Positions 1-9,104 of a stretch of 64,000 bases of DNA are shown one piece after another. How positions within the stretch are numbered: position 1 is the first letter of the stretch; each line of letters begins with the position of its first letter. The notes under the pieces were generated by a model that did no database searches, was not told where the DNA came from, and saw only the letters and a program-made list of their open reading frames with translations. The translations under genes and the position numbers were made by a program. Source of the stretch: Azospirillum doebereinerae (GTDB lineage: Bacteria; Pseudomonadota; Alphaproteobacteria; Azospirillales; Azospirillaceae); the NCBI RefSeq assembly GCF_003989665.1, contig NZ_RZIJ01000002.1:248001-312000 (forward strand), written 5' to 3'.

Positions 1-100
1 TGCCTAGTGGGGTTTTTATGACGGAGCCGCGTCAAGGAACCAAGCGGACGGACGGACGGTTGGAGGGGGCGACCCGCGCCACACCCACCGGGAGCACCCC

Positions 101-310
101 ATGGACGACCGCAAGATGCCCTTGCCCAAAAGCCCCTTCATCGAAGCGCTGAAGAGCAACCCGCACGACAACGCGCGCGACGCGGAACGGCTGCTCGACT
201 CCCCCGACCGCAAGGAGGTGACGGAGGCGAACCAGCGGGCCGCCCCCTCCGACAAACCGCGCGGCCAGCAGGACCCGCTGACCGTTCAGAACATGCGCAA
301 GCCCATCTGA
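101..310 (+). CDS. Small hypothetical protein, 69 aa
   Basis: I do not recognise this small, charged, soluble protein. It has no signal peptide or membrane segment and is rich in Asp, Lys, Arg and Pro, so it is probably partly disordered. The ATG is preceded by a plausible ribosome binding site (GGGAG, 7 nt spacing). The coding end overlaps the tail of the convergent antiporter gene by 25 nt. A real short gene is likely from the ribosome binding site and the in-frame composition, but no function can be given. Confidence 0.6.
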   Translation: MDDRKMPLPKSPFIEALKSNPHDNARDAERLLDSPDRKEVTEANQRAAPSDKPRGQQDPLTVQNMRKPI

Positions 311-1560
311 CCGGCGCCTTCGCGGCGCGGGGCCAGCCGTTCCATAAGACGGACGGAAGGCTGGGTCAGCGCCGTGACCGCCACCGCCATCAGCACCATT
401 GCGGAGAAGCAGGCGGGCGACAGCACCCCGGCCTCCAGCAAAATGGTCAGGACGATAACCTCCATCAGCCCCTTGCAGGGCATCAGCGCGCCGAGCCGCA
501 GCGCGTCGGACCAGCTTTCCCCGGTCAGCCGCGCCGGGATCGCGGTTCCCGCCATCTTGCCCACCAAAGTGACGGCGCTCGCCAAGCCGAACACCGCCCA
601 TTGCGCCGGGTCGGACAGGTCGAGCGTCACCTTCAGCCCGGTCAGGGTGAAGAAGAAGGGCAGCAGGATCAGCGTGGCGAAATGCTCCAGCCGCTCCAGG
701 ATGGCGGCGGCGAAGCGGCGCGGCATGGCGGTGCCGGCGACGAAGGCGCCCAGGATGTAGTGCAGCCCGATCAGCTCCGTGACCGTCGCCGAAGTGAGCA
801 ACGCGGCGCAGGTGACGACCACCGCCGTGTCGCCAATTTCGCCGGTCGGCGCCACGCGGTCGAACAGCCGCTCCAGCAGCGGCCGCACCATCAGCACCGT
901 CACCGCGACGTAGGCGAGGCCCAACAGCGCCACCCACAGCATCGCCCAGCCGCCATCGGCGGTGGCCCAAGCCAGCACCCCGGTGATGAACAGCCAGAGC
1001 AGCGCGTCGTTGACGGCGGCGTAGCCCAGCGCCATCCGGCCGATCCGGTCGCCCAGCAACCCCATCTCGCGCAGGATGGCGCCCAGCACCGGCAGCGCGG
1101 TGACGCCGACGCAGATGCCGAAGCCGGCGGCGAAGACGCCGGGCGTGGCGCGCGGCCCGGCCATGCCGGGGAAGGTCCCCGCCAGCCACCAGCCGAGCGC
1201 CGTGCCGAGGATGGTCGGCACCGCCATGCTGGAGATGGAGACGGTGGCGAAGGCCTTGCCGCGTCCCCGGAACTCGGCGGGGTCGAGGTGCAGCCCGGTC
1301 AGGAAGGCGAAGAACAGCACCGCCAGCAGCGACAGCCCGGACAGCGGCGCCAGGGCGGAAGGCGCGAACAGCGTGCTCCACAGCTCCGGCGCCGCCCGCC
1401 CCAGCAGCGAGGGGCCGAGCGCGATGCCGAACAGGATCTGGATCACCACCATCGGCGCGATGTGCCGCGCCCCGGCCAGCCGCCACAGCAGGAACGGCCC
1501 GGCGATCAGCACCAGGGCTTGCAGCAGGAACAGCAGGGCGGGCGTCAGCGCGACGGTCAT
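286..1560 (-). CDS. Cation:proton antiporter, CPA2 family
   Basis: A 424-residue polytopic inner-membrane protein with about 12 hydrophobic segments and no soluble C-terminal domain. The Na+/H+ exchanger fold is suggested by the regularly spaced helices, the GICVGVTALPVL segment near residue 150, AAVNDALLW near 185 (acidic residue in the transport core) and PCKGLMEVI near 370, a motif typical of CPA2 proteins. It probably exchanges Na+ or K+ for protons, in pH and ion homeostasis. There is no TrkA-N (RCK) domain, so it is not a full Kef channel. It starts 7 nt after engB ends and is probably co-transcribed with it. The ion specificity cannot be read from the sequence. Confidence 0.9.
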   Translation of the reverse strand: MTVALTPALLFLLQALVLIAGPFLLWRLAGARHIAPMVVIQILFGIALGPSLLGRAAPELWSTLFAPSALAPLSGLSLLAVLFFAFLTGLHLDPAEFRGRGKAFATVSISSMAVPTILGTALGWWLAGTFPGMAGPRATPGVFAAGFGICVGVTALPVLGAILREMGLLGDRIGRMALGYAAVNDALLWLFITGVLAWATADGGWAMLWVALLGLAYVAVTVLMVRPLLERLFDRVAPTGEIGDTAVVVTCAALLTSATVTELIGLHYILGAFVAGTAMPRRFAAAILERLEHFATLILLPFFFTLTGLKVTLDLSDPAQWAVFGLASAVTLVGKMAGTAIPARLTGESWSDALRLGALMPCKGLMEVIVLTILLEAGVLSPACFSAMVLMAVAVTALTQPSVRLMERLAPRREGAGQMGLRMF

Positions 1561-1566
1561 GCCGGC

Positions 1567-2229
1567 CTACTCCGCCGCGAGTTGAGCCAAGCTGGCCCGG
1601 AGTTCGGCGATGCCGACGTTCTTCTCGGAGCTGGTGACATGGATGTCGGGGAAGGCGGCCGGGTGCTTCTTCAAGGCCGCCTCGGTGGCGCGGCGGATCG
1701 AGTCCAGCTCGTTCGATTTGACCTTGTCCATCTTGGTCAGCACGACGACGTAGGGCACGGCGGTGCGGTCGAGCATCTCCATGATCTCCTCGTCGTTGGG
1801 TTTCAGCCCGTGGCGCGAGTCGATCAGGACCAGCGCGCGGCGCAGCGTGACACGGCCGCGCAGGAAGCGCTTCACCATGTCGTTCCAGGCCGCGACCTTC
1901 TCCTTCGACTCCTTGGCGTAGCCGTAGCCCGGCATATCGACCAGCTTCAGCCGGTTGCCCAGGTTGAAGAAGTTGAGCTGCTGCGTGCGCCCCGGCGTGT
2001 TGGAGGTGCGGGCCAGGGTCTTCCGCCCGGTCAGCGCGTTGACGAGGCTCGACTTGCCGACGTTGGAGCGGCCGGCGAAGGCGACCTCCGGCAGGTCGGC
2101 CTCGGGAAGCTGCTCCAGCTTGTCGGCGCCCCAGACGAAATCGCATTCCTTGGCGAACAGCAGCCGCCCGGTTTCCAGCGCGGCCTCGTCGAAGCCGGAG
2201 ACGAGGCTGGGTTTGTTCGGGGTGGTCAT
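1567..2229 (-). CDS. engB: Ribosome biogenesis GTPase EngB (YihA/YsxC)
   Basis: A 220-residue GTPase of the EngB family, needed for assembly of the large ribosomal subunit. The G motifs are in order: G1 GRSNVGKS near residue 54, the SNTPGRTQ switch I region, G3 DMPGYGYA near 100, G4 LTKMDK near 165 and G5 TSSEK near 197. The length fits the family. The ATG has an AAGGG ribosome binding site about 9 nt upstream. The gene lies downstream of yidC, the usual alphaproteobacterial order, but a T-rich terminator lies between them, so expression probably depends on read-through or its own promoter. Confidence 0.97.
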   Translation of the reverse strand: MTTPNKPSLVSGFDEAALETGRLLFAKECDFVWGADKLEQLPEADLPEVAFAGRSNVGKSSLVNALTGRKTLARTSNTPGRTQQLNFFNLGNRLKLVDMPGYGYAKESKEKVAAWNDMVKRFLRGRVTLRRALVLIDSRHGLKPNDEEIMEMLDRTAVPYVVVLTKMDKVKSNELDSIRRATEAALKKHPAAFPDIHVTSSEKNVGIAELRASLAQLAAE

Positions 2230-2257
2230 CGGGCGGCCCTTCTCGTGCGAACGCTGT

Positions 2258-2310
2258 AAAAAAAGATACCGCCGGCGAACGTCCGCACAAGGGGAACGTC
2301 GGCCGGCGGT
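2258..2310 (-). terminator. Intrinsic terminator after yidC
   Basis: On the minus strand a GC-rich stem (ACCGCCGGC pairing perfectly with GCCGGCGGT, extended imperfectly inwards) is followed by a run of seven T. It lies 25 nt beyond the yidC stop codon and before engB, so it should end or attenuate the rpmH-rnpA-yidD-yidC transcript. Confidence 0.8.
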
Positions 2311-2334
2311 CCTGTCATCCGAAAACGCGCTGGA

Positions 2335-4071
2335 TCAGACCTTCACGCCCATGCGCTTCATGATCGTCCACTGCTGCAACACCGACAGCAGGTTGTTCCA
2401 GGCCCAGTAGATCACCAGACCGGCCGGGAAGCCGGCGAGCATGAAGGTGAAGACGATGGGCAGGAACTGGAAGACCTTCTGCTGCACCGGGTCCGGCGGG
2501 GCCGGGTTCATCTTCTGCTGCAGCCACATGGTCACGCCCATGATCAGCGGCCACAGGCCGAGGTGCAGCATGGCGGGCGGATCCCAGGGGATCAGGCCGA
2601 ACAGGTTGAAGATGGTCGTCGGATCGGGCGAGGACAGATCGTGGATCCAGCCGAAGAACGGCGCGTGCCGCATCTCGATGGTCACGAACAGCACCTTGTA
2701 GAGCGAGAAGAACACCGGGATCTGGATGATGATCGGCAGACAGCCCGACACAGGCGAGACCTTCTCGCGCTTGTACATGGCCATCAGTTCCTGGTTCATC
2801 CGTGCCTGATCGTCACCGAACTTCTCGCGCAGCTCCTGCATCTTGGGCTGGAGCGCCTTCATCTTGCTCATCGCCTTGTAGGACTTGTTGGCGAGCGGGA
2901 AGAAGACGGCCTTGACGCAGATGGTCAGCATCAGGATGGCGATGCCGAAGTTGCCGATCACGCGCGCGAAGAAGTCCAACGCGTAGAAGAACGGCTTGGT
3001 CAGGAAGTAGAACCAGCCGAAGTCGATCGCGAGGTCGAAGTTCTTGATGCCCAGCGAGTCGGCGTAGCCGTCGAGCAGCTTGACCTGCTTGGCGCCGGCG
3101 AACAGGCGGCCGGTCTGCTGGATGGACGCGCCCGGCGCGACCTCCACGGCGGCGCCCATGACGTCGGTCTGGTAGCGTTCGGTGTTGCCCGTGCTGGTGT
3201 GAACGTAGCGGGCGGTGACCTTCTCCTTCTGGTCGGGGACCAGCGAGACCAGCCAGTACTTGTCGGTGATGCCGATCCAGCCGCCGGTGGTCTCCTTGGC
3301 GATGGTGCCGGCCTTGCGCAGGCTGTCGTAGGATTCCTCCGACAGCTTGCCGTCGAAGACACCGAGCGGGCCTTCGTGCAGGATGTAATAGCCGGACGTG
3401 TGCGGCGTGCCGCTGCGCGAGACGAGGCTGTAGGGCAGCAGGCGCACCGGCGCCGCCCCCGTGTTGCGCACCGTCTGCGTCACCGTGAACATGAAGTCGG
3501 AATCGACCGCGACCTGCCGCTCGAACACCAGCCCCTGACCGTTGTCCCAGGTCAGGGTCAGCGGCTTGGCGGGGGTCAGGGTGGTGGCGTCGGCGGTCCA
3601 GGCGGTCTTGTCGTTGGGCGTGGCGACCGCGCGGTCTTCCGGCACCCAGCCGAACTCGGCGTAGTAGGCCTGCGGCGTGCCGGCCGGGGCCAGCAGCACG
3701 ATCTCCGGGCTCTTGGGGTCCGGGGTCTCGCGGTAGGTCGCCAGCGTCAGGTCGTCGATGCGCCCGCCCACGAGGTTGACCGAACCGTGCAGCGACGGCG
3801 TGTCGATCTTCACCCGCGACCCGGCAGCAACCTGCTCGGCCACCAGCGTGGCGCGGTCCTTGGCGACCTCGGCGGCGGCGCCGGGCACCTGGGCACCCGG
3901 AGTGCCGGGCACGCCGGGAAGCGGCGCGACGGTCTGCTCCGTCTGCGCGGCCTGCTGGGCGGCGAGTTGCTTCTGCTGCTCCACCCGAGGCTTCTCGTAG
4001 AAATACTGGAAGCCGAGAAGGATGGCGATCGACAGGGCAATCGCGATGATGAGGTTGCGTTGGTCGGTCAT
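2335..4071 (-). CDS. yidC: Membrane protein insertase YidC
   Basis: YidC inserts proteins into the inner membrane, alone or with SecYEG. At 578 residues it has the Gram-negative layout: an N-terminal membrane helix (about 8-25, followed by YFYEKPRVEQQ), a Pro/Ala-rich linker, a large periplasmic domain (about 90-340) and the conserved C-terminal insertase core with five helices. The core contains CVKAVFFPLANKSYKAMSK, whose cytoplasmic coiled-coil loop follows, and SPVSGCLPIIIQIPVFFSLY. It lies downstream of rpmH, rnpA and yidD, the classical arrangement, with a strong terminator after it. Confidence 0.98.
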   Translation of the reverse strand: MTDQRNLIIAIALSIAILLGFQYFYEKPRVEQQKQLAAQQAAQTEQTVAPLPGVPGTPGAQVPGAAAEVAKDRATLVAEQVAAGSRVKIDTPSLHGSVNLVGGRIDDLTLATYRETPDPKSPEIVLLAPAGTPQAYYAEFGWVPEDRAVATPNDKTAWTADATTLTPAKPLTLTWDNGQGLVFERQVAVDSDFMFTVTQTVRNTGAAPVRLLPYSLVSRSGTPHTSGYYILHEGPLGVFDGKLSEESYDSLRKAGTIAKETTGGWIGITDKYWLVSLVPDQKEKVTARYVHTSTGNTERYQTDVMGAAVEVAPGASIQQTGRLFAGAKQVKLLDGYADSLGIKNFDLAIDFGWFYFLTKPFFYALDFFARVIGNFGIAILMLTICVKAVFFPLANKSYKAMSKMKALQPKMQELREKFGDDQARMNQELMAMYKREKVSPVSGCLPIIIQIPVFFSLYKVLFVTIEMRHAPFFGWIHDLSSPDPTTIFNLFGLIPWDPPAMLHLGLWPLIMGVTMWLQQKMNPAPPDPVQQKVFQFLPIVFTFMLAGFPAGLVIYWAWNNLLSVLQQWTIMKRMGVKV

Positions 4072-4129
4072 GGCGTCCCGGTTGCCGTGGGGCCTTTGAA
4101 AAACGATAGGCGGCGTTTGCGCGGACTAG

Positions 4130-4450
4130 TTACGGGTTTTCGCGACGCGCGGCAACAGTCGCCTGCCCGCAACAGCCCCCGTCATGATGATGAGCGGTGT
4201 CCGCCGGACCGGGGCGTGCTGCACCCGGAACCGGATCCCAGCCCTCCCCGCCCCAGGGATGGCAGCGCGCCAGACGGCGCAGGGCCAACCAGCCGCCACG
4301 GAGCGCGCCGTGCGTTTCGAGCGCTTCGATGGCGTAGCGGGAGCAGGTCGGCTGGAACCGGCAATGCATGCCGATGAAGGGCGAGAGCGTCCAGCGGTAG
4401 AGATAGACCAGCGCGCGGAGCGAGTGGGCGAGCGGGCTGAGGCGGGGCAC
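4130..4450 (-). CDS. yidD: Membrane protein insertion efficiency factor YidD
   Basis: A small membrane-associated protein that supports YidC-dependent insertion. The family signature is present: [11 protein letters not shown], then [19 protein letters not shown], then the [13 protein letters not shown] region. The reading frame is open back to an ATG at 4501 inside rnpA, but the GTG at 4450 is preferred. It has an excellent AGGAGG site 7 nt upstream and begins [19 protein letters not shown], where family members normally begin. That gives 106 residues. The C-terminal tail is rich in His and Cys. It sits between rnpA and yidC as in most bacteria. Confidence 0.95.
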   Translation of the reverse strand: MPRLSPLAHSLRALVYLYRWTLSPFIGMHCRFQPTCSRYAIEALETHGALRGGWLALRRLARCHPWGGEGWDPVPGAARPGPADTAHHHDGGCCGQATVAARRENP

Positions 4451-4469
4451 GGTCAGGCCTCCTCTCGGC

Positions 4470-4895
4470 TCAGCCCTCCCCCGCCTGGACGGGGGGCGCA
4501 TCGGGAAGCGAAGACGGCGGCTCCCGCCACAGGCCGAACCGCTTCAAGCCGGCGGTCAGGTCGCCGAGCAGGTCGAGCCACGGCCGTTCGGCCGTGCCGC
4601 CGCGCGCCACGAGCACGAAATCATGCCCCGGCAAAGCGAAATGCGGAAGAATCTGGCGGGCCGCCTCGCGCAAGCGGCGGCGGGCGCGATTGCGCACCAC
4701 CGCATTGCCGACCTTGCGGCTCGCCGTCAGGCCAAGACGGATCACCACCTTGCCATCGGCAGGGCGTTGCCGGTCGTCGTGCCGACGCACCTGGAGAATC
4801 AGGCCGGGCGCCACATGCTTTCGCCGTGTCCCGGCCACGGCCAGAAACTCCGGCCGGCGCATCAGGCGCCCGACCGCGCGGTCCGGCGCCGTCAT
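4470..4895 (-). CDS. rnpA: Ribonuclease P protein component
   Basis: The protein subunit of RNase P, which matures the 5' ends of tRNAs together with the RnpB RNA. The 141-residue protein is strongly basic and contains the diagnostic RNR-type segment ([20 protein letters not shown]) around residues 60-80 and an [10 protein letters not shown] strand before it. The C-terminal tail is longer than in enteric RnpA. The ATG lies 7 nt after the rpmH stop codon, so the two genes are tightly coupled. No rnpB RNA gene was seen in this window. Confidence 0.97.
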   Translation of the reverse strand: MTAPDRAVGRLMRRPEFLAVAGTRRKHVAPGLILQVRRHDDRQRPADGKVVIRLGLTASRKVGNAVVRNRARRRLREAARQILPHFALPGHDFVLVARGGTAERPWLDLLGDLTAGLKRFGLWREPPSSLPDAPPVQAGEG

Positions 4896-4902
4896 CGCGG
4901 TC

Positions 4903-5037
4903 TTAGGCGCTCAGGACCTTGCGGCCGCGGGCGCGGCGGCGGGCGATGACCTTGCGGCCGCCAACGGTCGCCATGCGGGCGCGGAAACCATGGCGATGCT
5001 TACGCACGATGTTGCTGGGCTGGAACGTGCGCTTCAT
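4903..5037 (-). CDS. rpmH: 50S ribosomal protein L34
   Basis: A 44-residue, very basic ribosomal protein beginning [20 protein letters not shown] and ending RGRKVLSA, which is the standard L34 sequence. It binds 23S rRNA in the large subunit. A GAGGAG ribosome binding site lies 9 nt before the ATG. It is the first gene of the rpmH-rnpA-yidD-yidC group. In this genome that group directly follows rplS instead of lying beside dnaA. Confidence 0.98.
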   Translation of the reverse strand: MKRTFQPSNIVRKHRHGFRARMATVGGRKVIARRRARGRKVLSA

Positions 5038-5139
5038 GGCGCCTACTCCTCAAAACGAGATGGATGATGTCGGTGCAACGAAGGCGCCCGGCCGAGGCCG
5101 GACACCCACGTCTATGAACCTGCGAGAAACGCTCGGGCC

Positions 5140-5547
5140 TTACTCGGCCGCAGCGGACTTCTTGCTGACGCGCGGCGTGATGCCGTGGCCGGTGGTGCGC
5201 TCGGTGATGCGCGCCGCCTTGCCGCGCAGGTCGCGCAGGTAGTACAGCTTGGCGCGGCGAACGGCGCCCTTGCGGACCAGTTCGATCGAGTCGATGCGCG
5301 GCGAGTAGAGCGGGAACACACGCTCCACGCCTTCGCCGTAGCTGATCTTGCGCACGGTGAAGGAGGAGTTCACACCGGCGTTCTTGCGGGCGATCACGAC
5401 GCCCTCGTAGGCCTGGACGCGCTCGCGCGTGCCCTCGACGACCTTCACGTTCACGCGGACGGTGTCGCCCGACGAGAAAGCGGGAATGGTCTTGCTGCCG
5501 AGAGCCTTCTCGATCTGCTCCTGCTCGATCTGCTGCAACAGGTTCAT
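5140..5547 (-). CDS. rplS: 50S ribosomal protein L19
   Basis: L19 lies at the 30S-50S interface. The 135-residue protein begins [16 protein letters not shown] and contains the family's [28 protein letters not shown] and [13 protein letters not shown] segments, then [17 protein letters not shown]. The frame is open 15 codons further upstream, but the internal ATG at 5547 matches the conserved start, so it was chosen. It is the last gene of the rpsP-rimM-trmD-rplS cluster, 41 nt after trmD. Confidence 0.97.
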   Translation of the reverse strand: MNLLQQIEQEQIEKALGSKTIPAFSSGDTVRVNVKVVEGTRERVQAYEGVVIARKNAGVNSSFTVRKISYGEGVERVFPLYSPRIDSIELVRKGAVRRAKLYYLRDLRGKAARITERTTGHGITPRVSKKSAAAE

Positions 5548-5588
5548 AGCACTATCCCTTTTCATTCGGTGCGCCTCGCGGCGGACCG

Positions 5589-6404
5589 TCACTCCGGTTT
5601 TGGATCACGCCGGCGAACCTGCCGTCGACCCTTGTTCGTATCGCTCGCGTTCCTGGCCCGGCGAGCCGCCTCGTAGAGCGACCACAGGTCCGGCCGTCGG
5701 GCCTCCGTGATCCTCTCCGCCTCGGCGAGCCGCCAAGCCCGTACCTTTTCGTGATGCCCGGACAGCAGAACCTCCGGCACGCCACGCTCCACACCCTGCC
5801 CGTCGGTCCAGACCGCCGGCCGGGTGTAGTGGGGGTATTCCAGCAACCCCCGCTCGAAACTCTCTTCCCCCGCCGTCTCCGTGTTGCCCATGACGCCGGG
5901 GAGCAAACGCACCACGGCATCGATCAGGCACAGAGCGGCGGGTTCCCCGCCAGACAGCACGAAGTCCCCGAGGCTGACCTCTTCGAGGCCATGCGCGTCG
6001 AGAACCCGCTCGTCCACCCCTTCGTACCGGCCGCAGAGCAGCGTGACCACCGGGGTGGCCGCCAACTCCTTGACCAGTTCCTGGTTCAGCACCCGTCCGC
6101 GCGGCGACAAGTAGATCGCACGCCCGCGTCCCGGCGCCCCCACAGGCCCGGCCGTCGCGGCCAAGGCCGCGTCCAGCACGTCGGGCCGCATGACCATGCC
6201 GGCCCCTCCGCCGAAAGGGGTGTCGTCGACGGAGCGGTGTTTATCGCGCGCGAACGAGCGAATGTCCACCGATTCCAGCGCCCACACCCCATTTTCCAAC
6301 GCTTTCCCGGCCAGACTCTGGCCGAGCGGACCCGGAAACATCTCCGGGAACAGCGTCAGAACCTTCACGGTCCAGGCGCAAGGTCCGGCGGCGCCGTGAT
6401 TCAC
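5589..6404 (-). CDS. trmD: tRNA (guanine-N1-)-methyltransferase TrmD
   Basis: TrmD methylates G37 of tRNAs that read CNN codons, which prevents +1 frameshifting. The 271-residue protein has the SPOUT-family trefoil-knot signatures: [12 protein letters not shown] near the N-terminus, [16 protein letters not shown] near residue 60, [13 protein letters not shown] near 125 and [16 protein letters not shown] near 145. The GTG start overlaps the rimM stop codon (GTGA), which implies translational coupling. A later GTG at 6368 would give the shorter start VKVLTLF and cannot be excluded. Confidence 0.96.
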   Translation of the reverse strand: MNHGAAGPCAWTVKVLTLFPEMFPGPLGQSLAGKALENGVWALESVDIRSFARDKHRSVDDTPFGGGAGMVMRPDVLDAALAATAGPVGAPGRGRAIYLSPRGRVLNQELVKELAATPVVTLLCGRYEGVDERVLDAHGLEEVSLGDFVLSGGEPAALCLIDAVVRLLPGVMGNTETAGEESFERGLLEYPHYTRPAVWTDGQGVERGVPEVLLSGHHEKVRAWRLAEAERITEARRPDLWSLYEAARRARNASDTNKGRRQVRRRDPKPE

Positions 6405-6985
6405 GGCCCGCCCTCCCCGGCCTCTTTCCCGTCCTCGTCCGAGTCACCCTCATCCTGACCCTCGCGGGCCTCGATGACGGCGGGCAGATCGACGACGAGT
6501 CGCCCGTTGCGGACGTCCACCACCGGCACGCAGGCCTTGGAGAAGGGCAGCATCTCCAGGGCGCCCGAAGCGATCCGGATCTCCAGGACGTCGCCGCCCC
6601 CGAAATCGTGGATCGCCTTGACCGTCCCGTAGAGGCTTCCGTCGGCGAGTTCCGCGCGCAGACCGACGAGGTCGGCGTGGTAGAACTCGTCCTCGTCCCC
6701 CGTGTCCGGCAGAGCCGAGCGGTCGACGTGGAGCAGGACCCCGGCCAGGGCCTGGGCCTGTTCGCGGCTGGTCACGCCCTCGACCTTGGCCAGGAAGAGT
6801 TCCTTGGCCTTGCCCTGGAGCGTCACCCGGAACGACCGGCCGCCCGTCTCATCGACGAGCGGGCCGTAGGACGCCACGGCGGCGGGATCGCCGGTGAAGC
6901 TCTTCAGCTTCACCAGCCCCCGCACGCCGTGCGATCCCGCGAACTGGCCGACGCAAACCTTGCCGACAGGAACCTTGGCAGACAT
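6401..6985 (-). CDS. rimM: 16S rRNA processing protein RimM
   Basis: RimM helps mature the 30S head near ribosomal protein S19. The 194-residue protein has the N-terminal RimM beta-barrel ([21 protein letters not shown], with the typical G-x-x-G-V-R-G-x-V-K pattern) and a C-terminal PRC-barrel ([23 protein letters not shown]-like strands). The C-terminus ends in a long acidic Glu/Asp/Gly tail, which varies in the family. It lies between rpsP and trmD, and the trmD start overlaps its stop. Confidence 0.96.
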   Translation of the reverse strand: MSAKVPVGKVCVGQFAGSHGVRGLVKLKSFTGDPAAVASYGPLVDETGGRSFRVTLQGKAKELFLAKVEGVTSREQAQALAGVLLHVDRSALPDTGDEDEFYHADLVGLRAELADGSLYGTVKAIHDFGGGDVLEIRIASGALEMLPFSKACVPVVDVRNGRLVVDLPAVIEAREGQDEGDSDEDGKEAGEGGP

Positions 6986-7010
6986 GGTCGGTGCGTCCGG
7001 CGGTCAGTCT

Positions 7011-7364
7011 TTAGGCTTCGGCGGCGGCGCGGGCGGCGGCCTCGGCCTTCAGACGCTCCTGGGCCTTCGCCTTCGGGGCCGACTGCTTGGGCGTCTCGCT
7101 GAAGGCGCGCTTCTCGATCAGGCCGGCGTTGGCGAAGAACAGGGCGACGCGATCGGTGGGCTGGCCGCCGACCGACAGCCAATGCTTGGCGCGCTCGGCG
7201 TCGAGCACGATGCGCTGCTCGTGGTCACGCGGGAGCATCGGGTTGTAGGTGCCGATCTTCTCGATGAAGCGGCCGTCGCGCGGGCTGCGGGCGTCGGCGA
7301 CGACGATCGCGTAGAACGGACGCTTCTTCGCGCCACCGCGAGCCAGACGAATCTTGAGAGCCAT
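7011..7364 (-). CDS. rpsP: 30S ribosomal protein S16
   Basis: S16 is a small-subunit assembly protein. The conserved start [18 protein letters not shown] is found at 7364, four codons inside the longest frame, so this start is used (117 residues). The segments [23 protein letters not shown] and [12 protein letters not shown] follow in the family order. The C-terminus has an extra Ala/Lys/Glu-rich tail of about 35 residues, as in many alphaproteobacteria. It follows ffh in the classical ffh-rpsP-rimM-trmD-rplS cluster. Confidence 0.97.
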   Translation of the reverse strand: MALKIRLARGGAKKRPFYAIVVADARSPRDGRFIEKIGTYNPMLPRDHEQRIVLDAERAKHWLSVGGQPTDRVALFFANAGLIEKRAFSETPKQSAPKAKAQERLKAEAAARAAAEA

Positions 7365-7437
7365 GGGTCGAAACACTTTCTGTTAGAAACGTTGAACACC
7401 AAGCGCGCGAAACGCGCGGTCACTACATCCGGTACGC

Positions 7438-8802
7438 CTAGAACGGCGACCGGAAATTCTTCGGCAGAAGGCCTTGCAGCCCTTGGCGCATCAGGCCCTT
7501 CTTGCCCAGCTTCTGCACCTGCTTCATCATCCCGCGCATGGTCTCGAACTGCTTGAGCAGCTTGTTGACCTCCTGCACCGAGGTGCCGGAGCCGGCGGCG
7601 ATGCGCTTGCGGCGCGAGGCCTTGATGATGTCGGGGGTCTTGCGCTCCGCCTTGGTCATCGAGGAGATGATCGCCTCCTGGCGCTTGATCATCCCGTCGT
7701 CGATGTTGGCGTCCTTCATCTGGTCCTTGATCTTGCCGATGCCGGGCAGCATCCCCATCAGGCCGGACATGCCGCCCATCTTGCGGAGCTGCTTCATCTG
7801 CATCGCCATGTCGTCCAGATCGAAGCCGCCCTTCTCCATCTTGCGGGCGAGCTTCTCGGCGTCCTCCTTGTCGATCGTCTCGACGGCCTTCTCGACCAGC
7901 GACACGACGTCGCCCATGCCGAGGATGCGGCCGGCGATGCGGTCGGGGTGGAACGGCTCCAGTTCGTCGATCTTCTCGCCGGTGCCCAGCAGCTTGATCG
8001 GCTTGCCGGTGATCTGGCGCATCGACAAAGCCGCACCGCCGCGCGCGTCGCCGTCGATGCGGGTCAGCATGATGCCGGTGATGCCGACCTTGTCGTTGAA
8101 GTTGGTGGCGACCGTCACCGCGTCCTGGCCGGTCATCGCGTCGGCGACCAGCAGCGTCTCCGCCGGCTTGGTCGCGTCGCGGACCGCCGCGACCTCGGCC
8201 ATCAGCTCCTCGTCGATCGACAGCCGGCCGGCGGTGTCGAGCATGACGACGTCGTAGCCTTCCAGCCGGCCCGTCTCCAAGGCGCGCTTGGCGATGGCGA
8301 TGGGGTCCTGGCCGGGGACGATGGGCAGCGTCGCGACGCCGACCTGCTCGCCCAGCACCTTCAACTGCTCCTGCGCGGCCGGACGACGGACGTCCAGCGA
8401 GGCCATCAGGACCTTCTTGCGCTCCTTGGTCTTCAGGCGGAGCGCGATCTTGGCGGTGCTGGTGGTCTTGCCCGAGCCCTGGAGGCCGACCATCAGGATC
8501 GGCACCGGGGCGGCGGCGTTCAGGTTGATCTCGACGCCTTCGCCCAGCATCTCCACGAGGTTGTCGTGGACGATCTTGATGACCTGCTGGCCGGGGGAGA
8601 TCGAACGCAGGACCTCCTGCCCGACGGCGCGCTCCTTGACCTGGGCGACGAACTGCTTGACCACCGGCAGGGCGACGTCGGCCTCCAGCAGCGCCACGCG
8701 CACTTCGCGCATGGCGGCGGAGACATCCTCCTCGGTCAGCGCGCCACGGCGGCGCAGCTTGTCGAAGATGTCGCCCAGACGTCCGGTCAGGCCTTCGAAC
8801 AT
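7438..8802 (-). CDS. ffh: Signal recognition particle protein Ffh
   Basis: The GTPase of the signal recognition particle, which delivers nascent membrane proteins to FtsY and SecYEG. At 454 residues the NG domain carries GLQGSGKTTSTAKIAL (G1), DVRRPAAQEQL, DTAGRL (G3) and TRIDGDARGGAAL. The C-terminal M domain is Met-rich (KMGGMSGLMGMLPGIGKI), with the RNA-binding SRRKRIAAGSGTSVQEVN segment. Its RNA partner, the ffs gene, is also in this window, near 36896. The ATG at 8802 faces a non-coding stretch of about 300 bases that should hold the cluster's promoter. Confidence 0.98.
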   Translation of the reverse strand: MFEGLTGRLGDIFDKLRRRGALTEEDVSAAMREVRVALLEADVALPVVKQFVAQVKERAVGQEVLRSISPGQQVIKIVHDNLVEMLGEGVEINLNAAAPVPILMVGLQGSGKTTSTAKIALRLKTKERKKVLMASLDVRRPAAQEQLKVLGEQVGVATLPIVPGQDPIAIAKRALETGRLEGYDVVMLDTAGRLSIDEELMAEVAAVRDATKPAETLLVADAMTGQDAVTVATNFNDKVGITGIMLTRIDGDARGGAALSMRQITGKPIKLLGTGEKIDELEPFHPDRIAGRILGMGDVVSLVEKAVETIDKEDAEKLARKMEKGGFDLDDMAMQMKQLRKMGGMSGLMGMLPGIGKIKDQMKDANIDDGMIKRQEAIISSMTKAERKTPDIIKASRRKRIAAGSGTSVQEVNKLLKQFETMRGMMKQVQKLGKKGLMRQGLQGLLPKNFRSPF

Positions 8803-9104
8803 GAGGTCACGGTTCCCAAAAGCTTCGGTTCCATCACCCGCACAAGCGCAAAAGCGCCAGTGCGCGACAACTCGCGGACTGGCGGAGATACCCGGCGTGG
8901 GGCCGGGGTACCCGGTCTATCGGCTTGGCGGAAGACAGGTCGGCGGACCATAGAGAAGTGGCATAGGCCTGTCAACACTCCCAAAGATGGGTCTTGATCG
9001 TACCCGGTTATCGGTGGAAAATTTTGTCACACCTTTTCGACCCTTAACGATTCCTTCGGCTCTTGCCTCCACACTGGACCCCCACATTAAGAAGGTCACC
9101 GGCG
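8803..9104. other. Divergent intergenic region, ffh / pentapeptide gene
   Basis: About 300 bases between two divergent genes. No RNA gene or repeat was recognised. It must hold the promoter of the ffh-rplS cluster and that of the pentapeptide-repeat gene. It is locally less GC-rich around 8990-9060, consistent with promoter DNA, but no convincing -35/-10 pair could be assigned. Confidence 0.5.

Noticed and set aside
601..2259. Long plus-strand frame opposite the antiporter and engB
   Set aside because: High-GC shadow of the real minus-strand genes, composed of Arg/Gln/Gly-rich low-complexity sequence with no family match.
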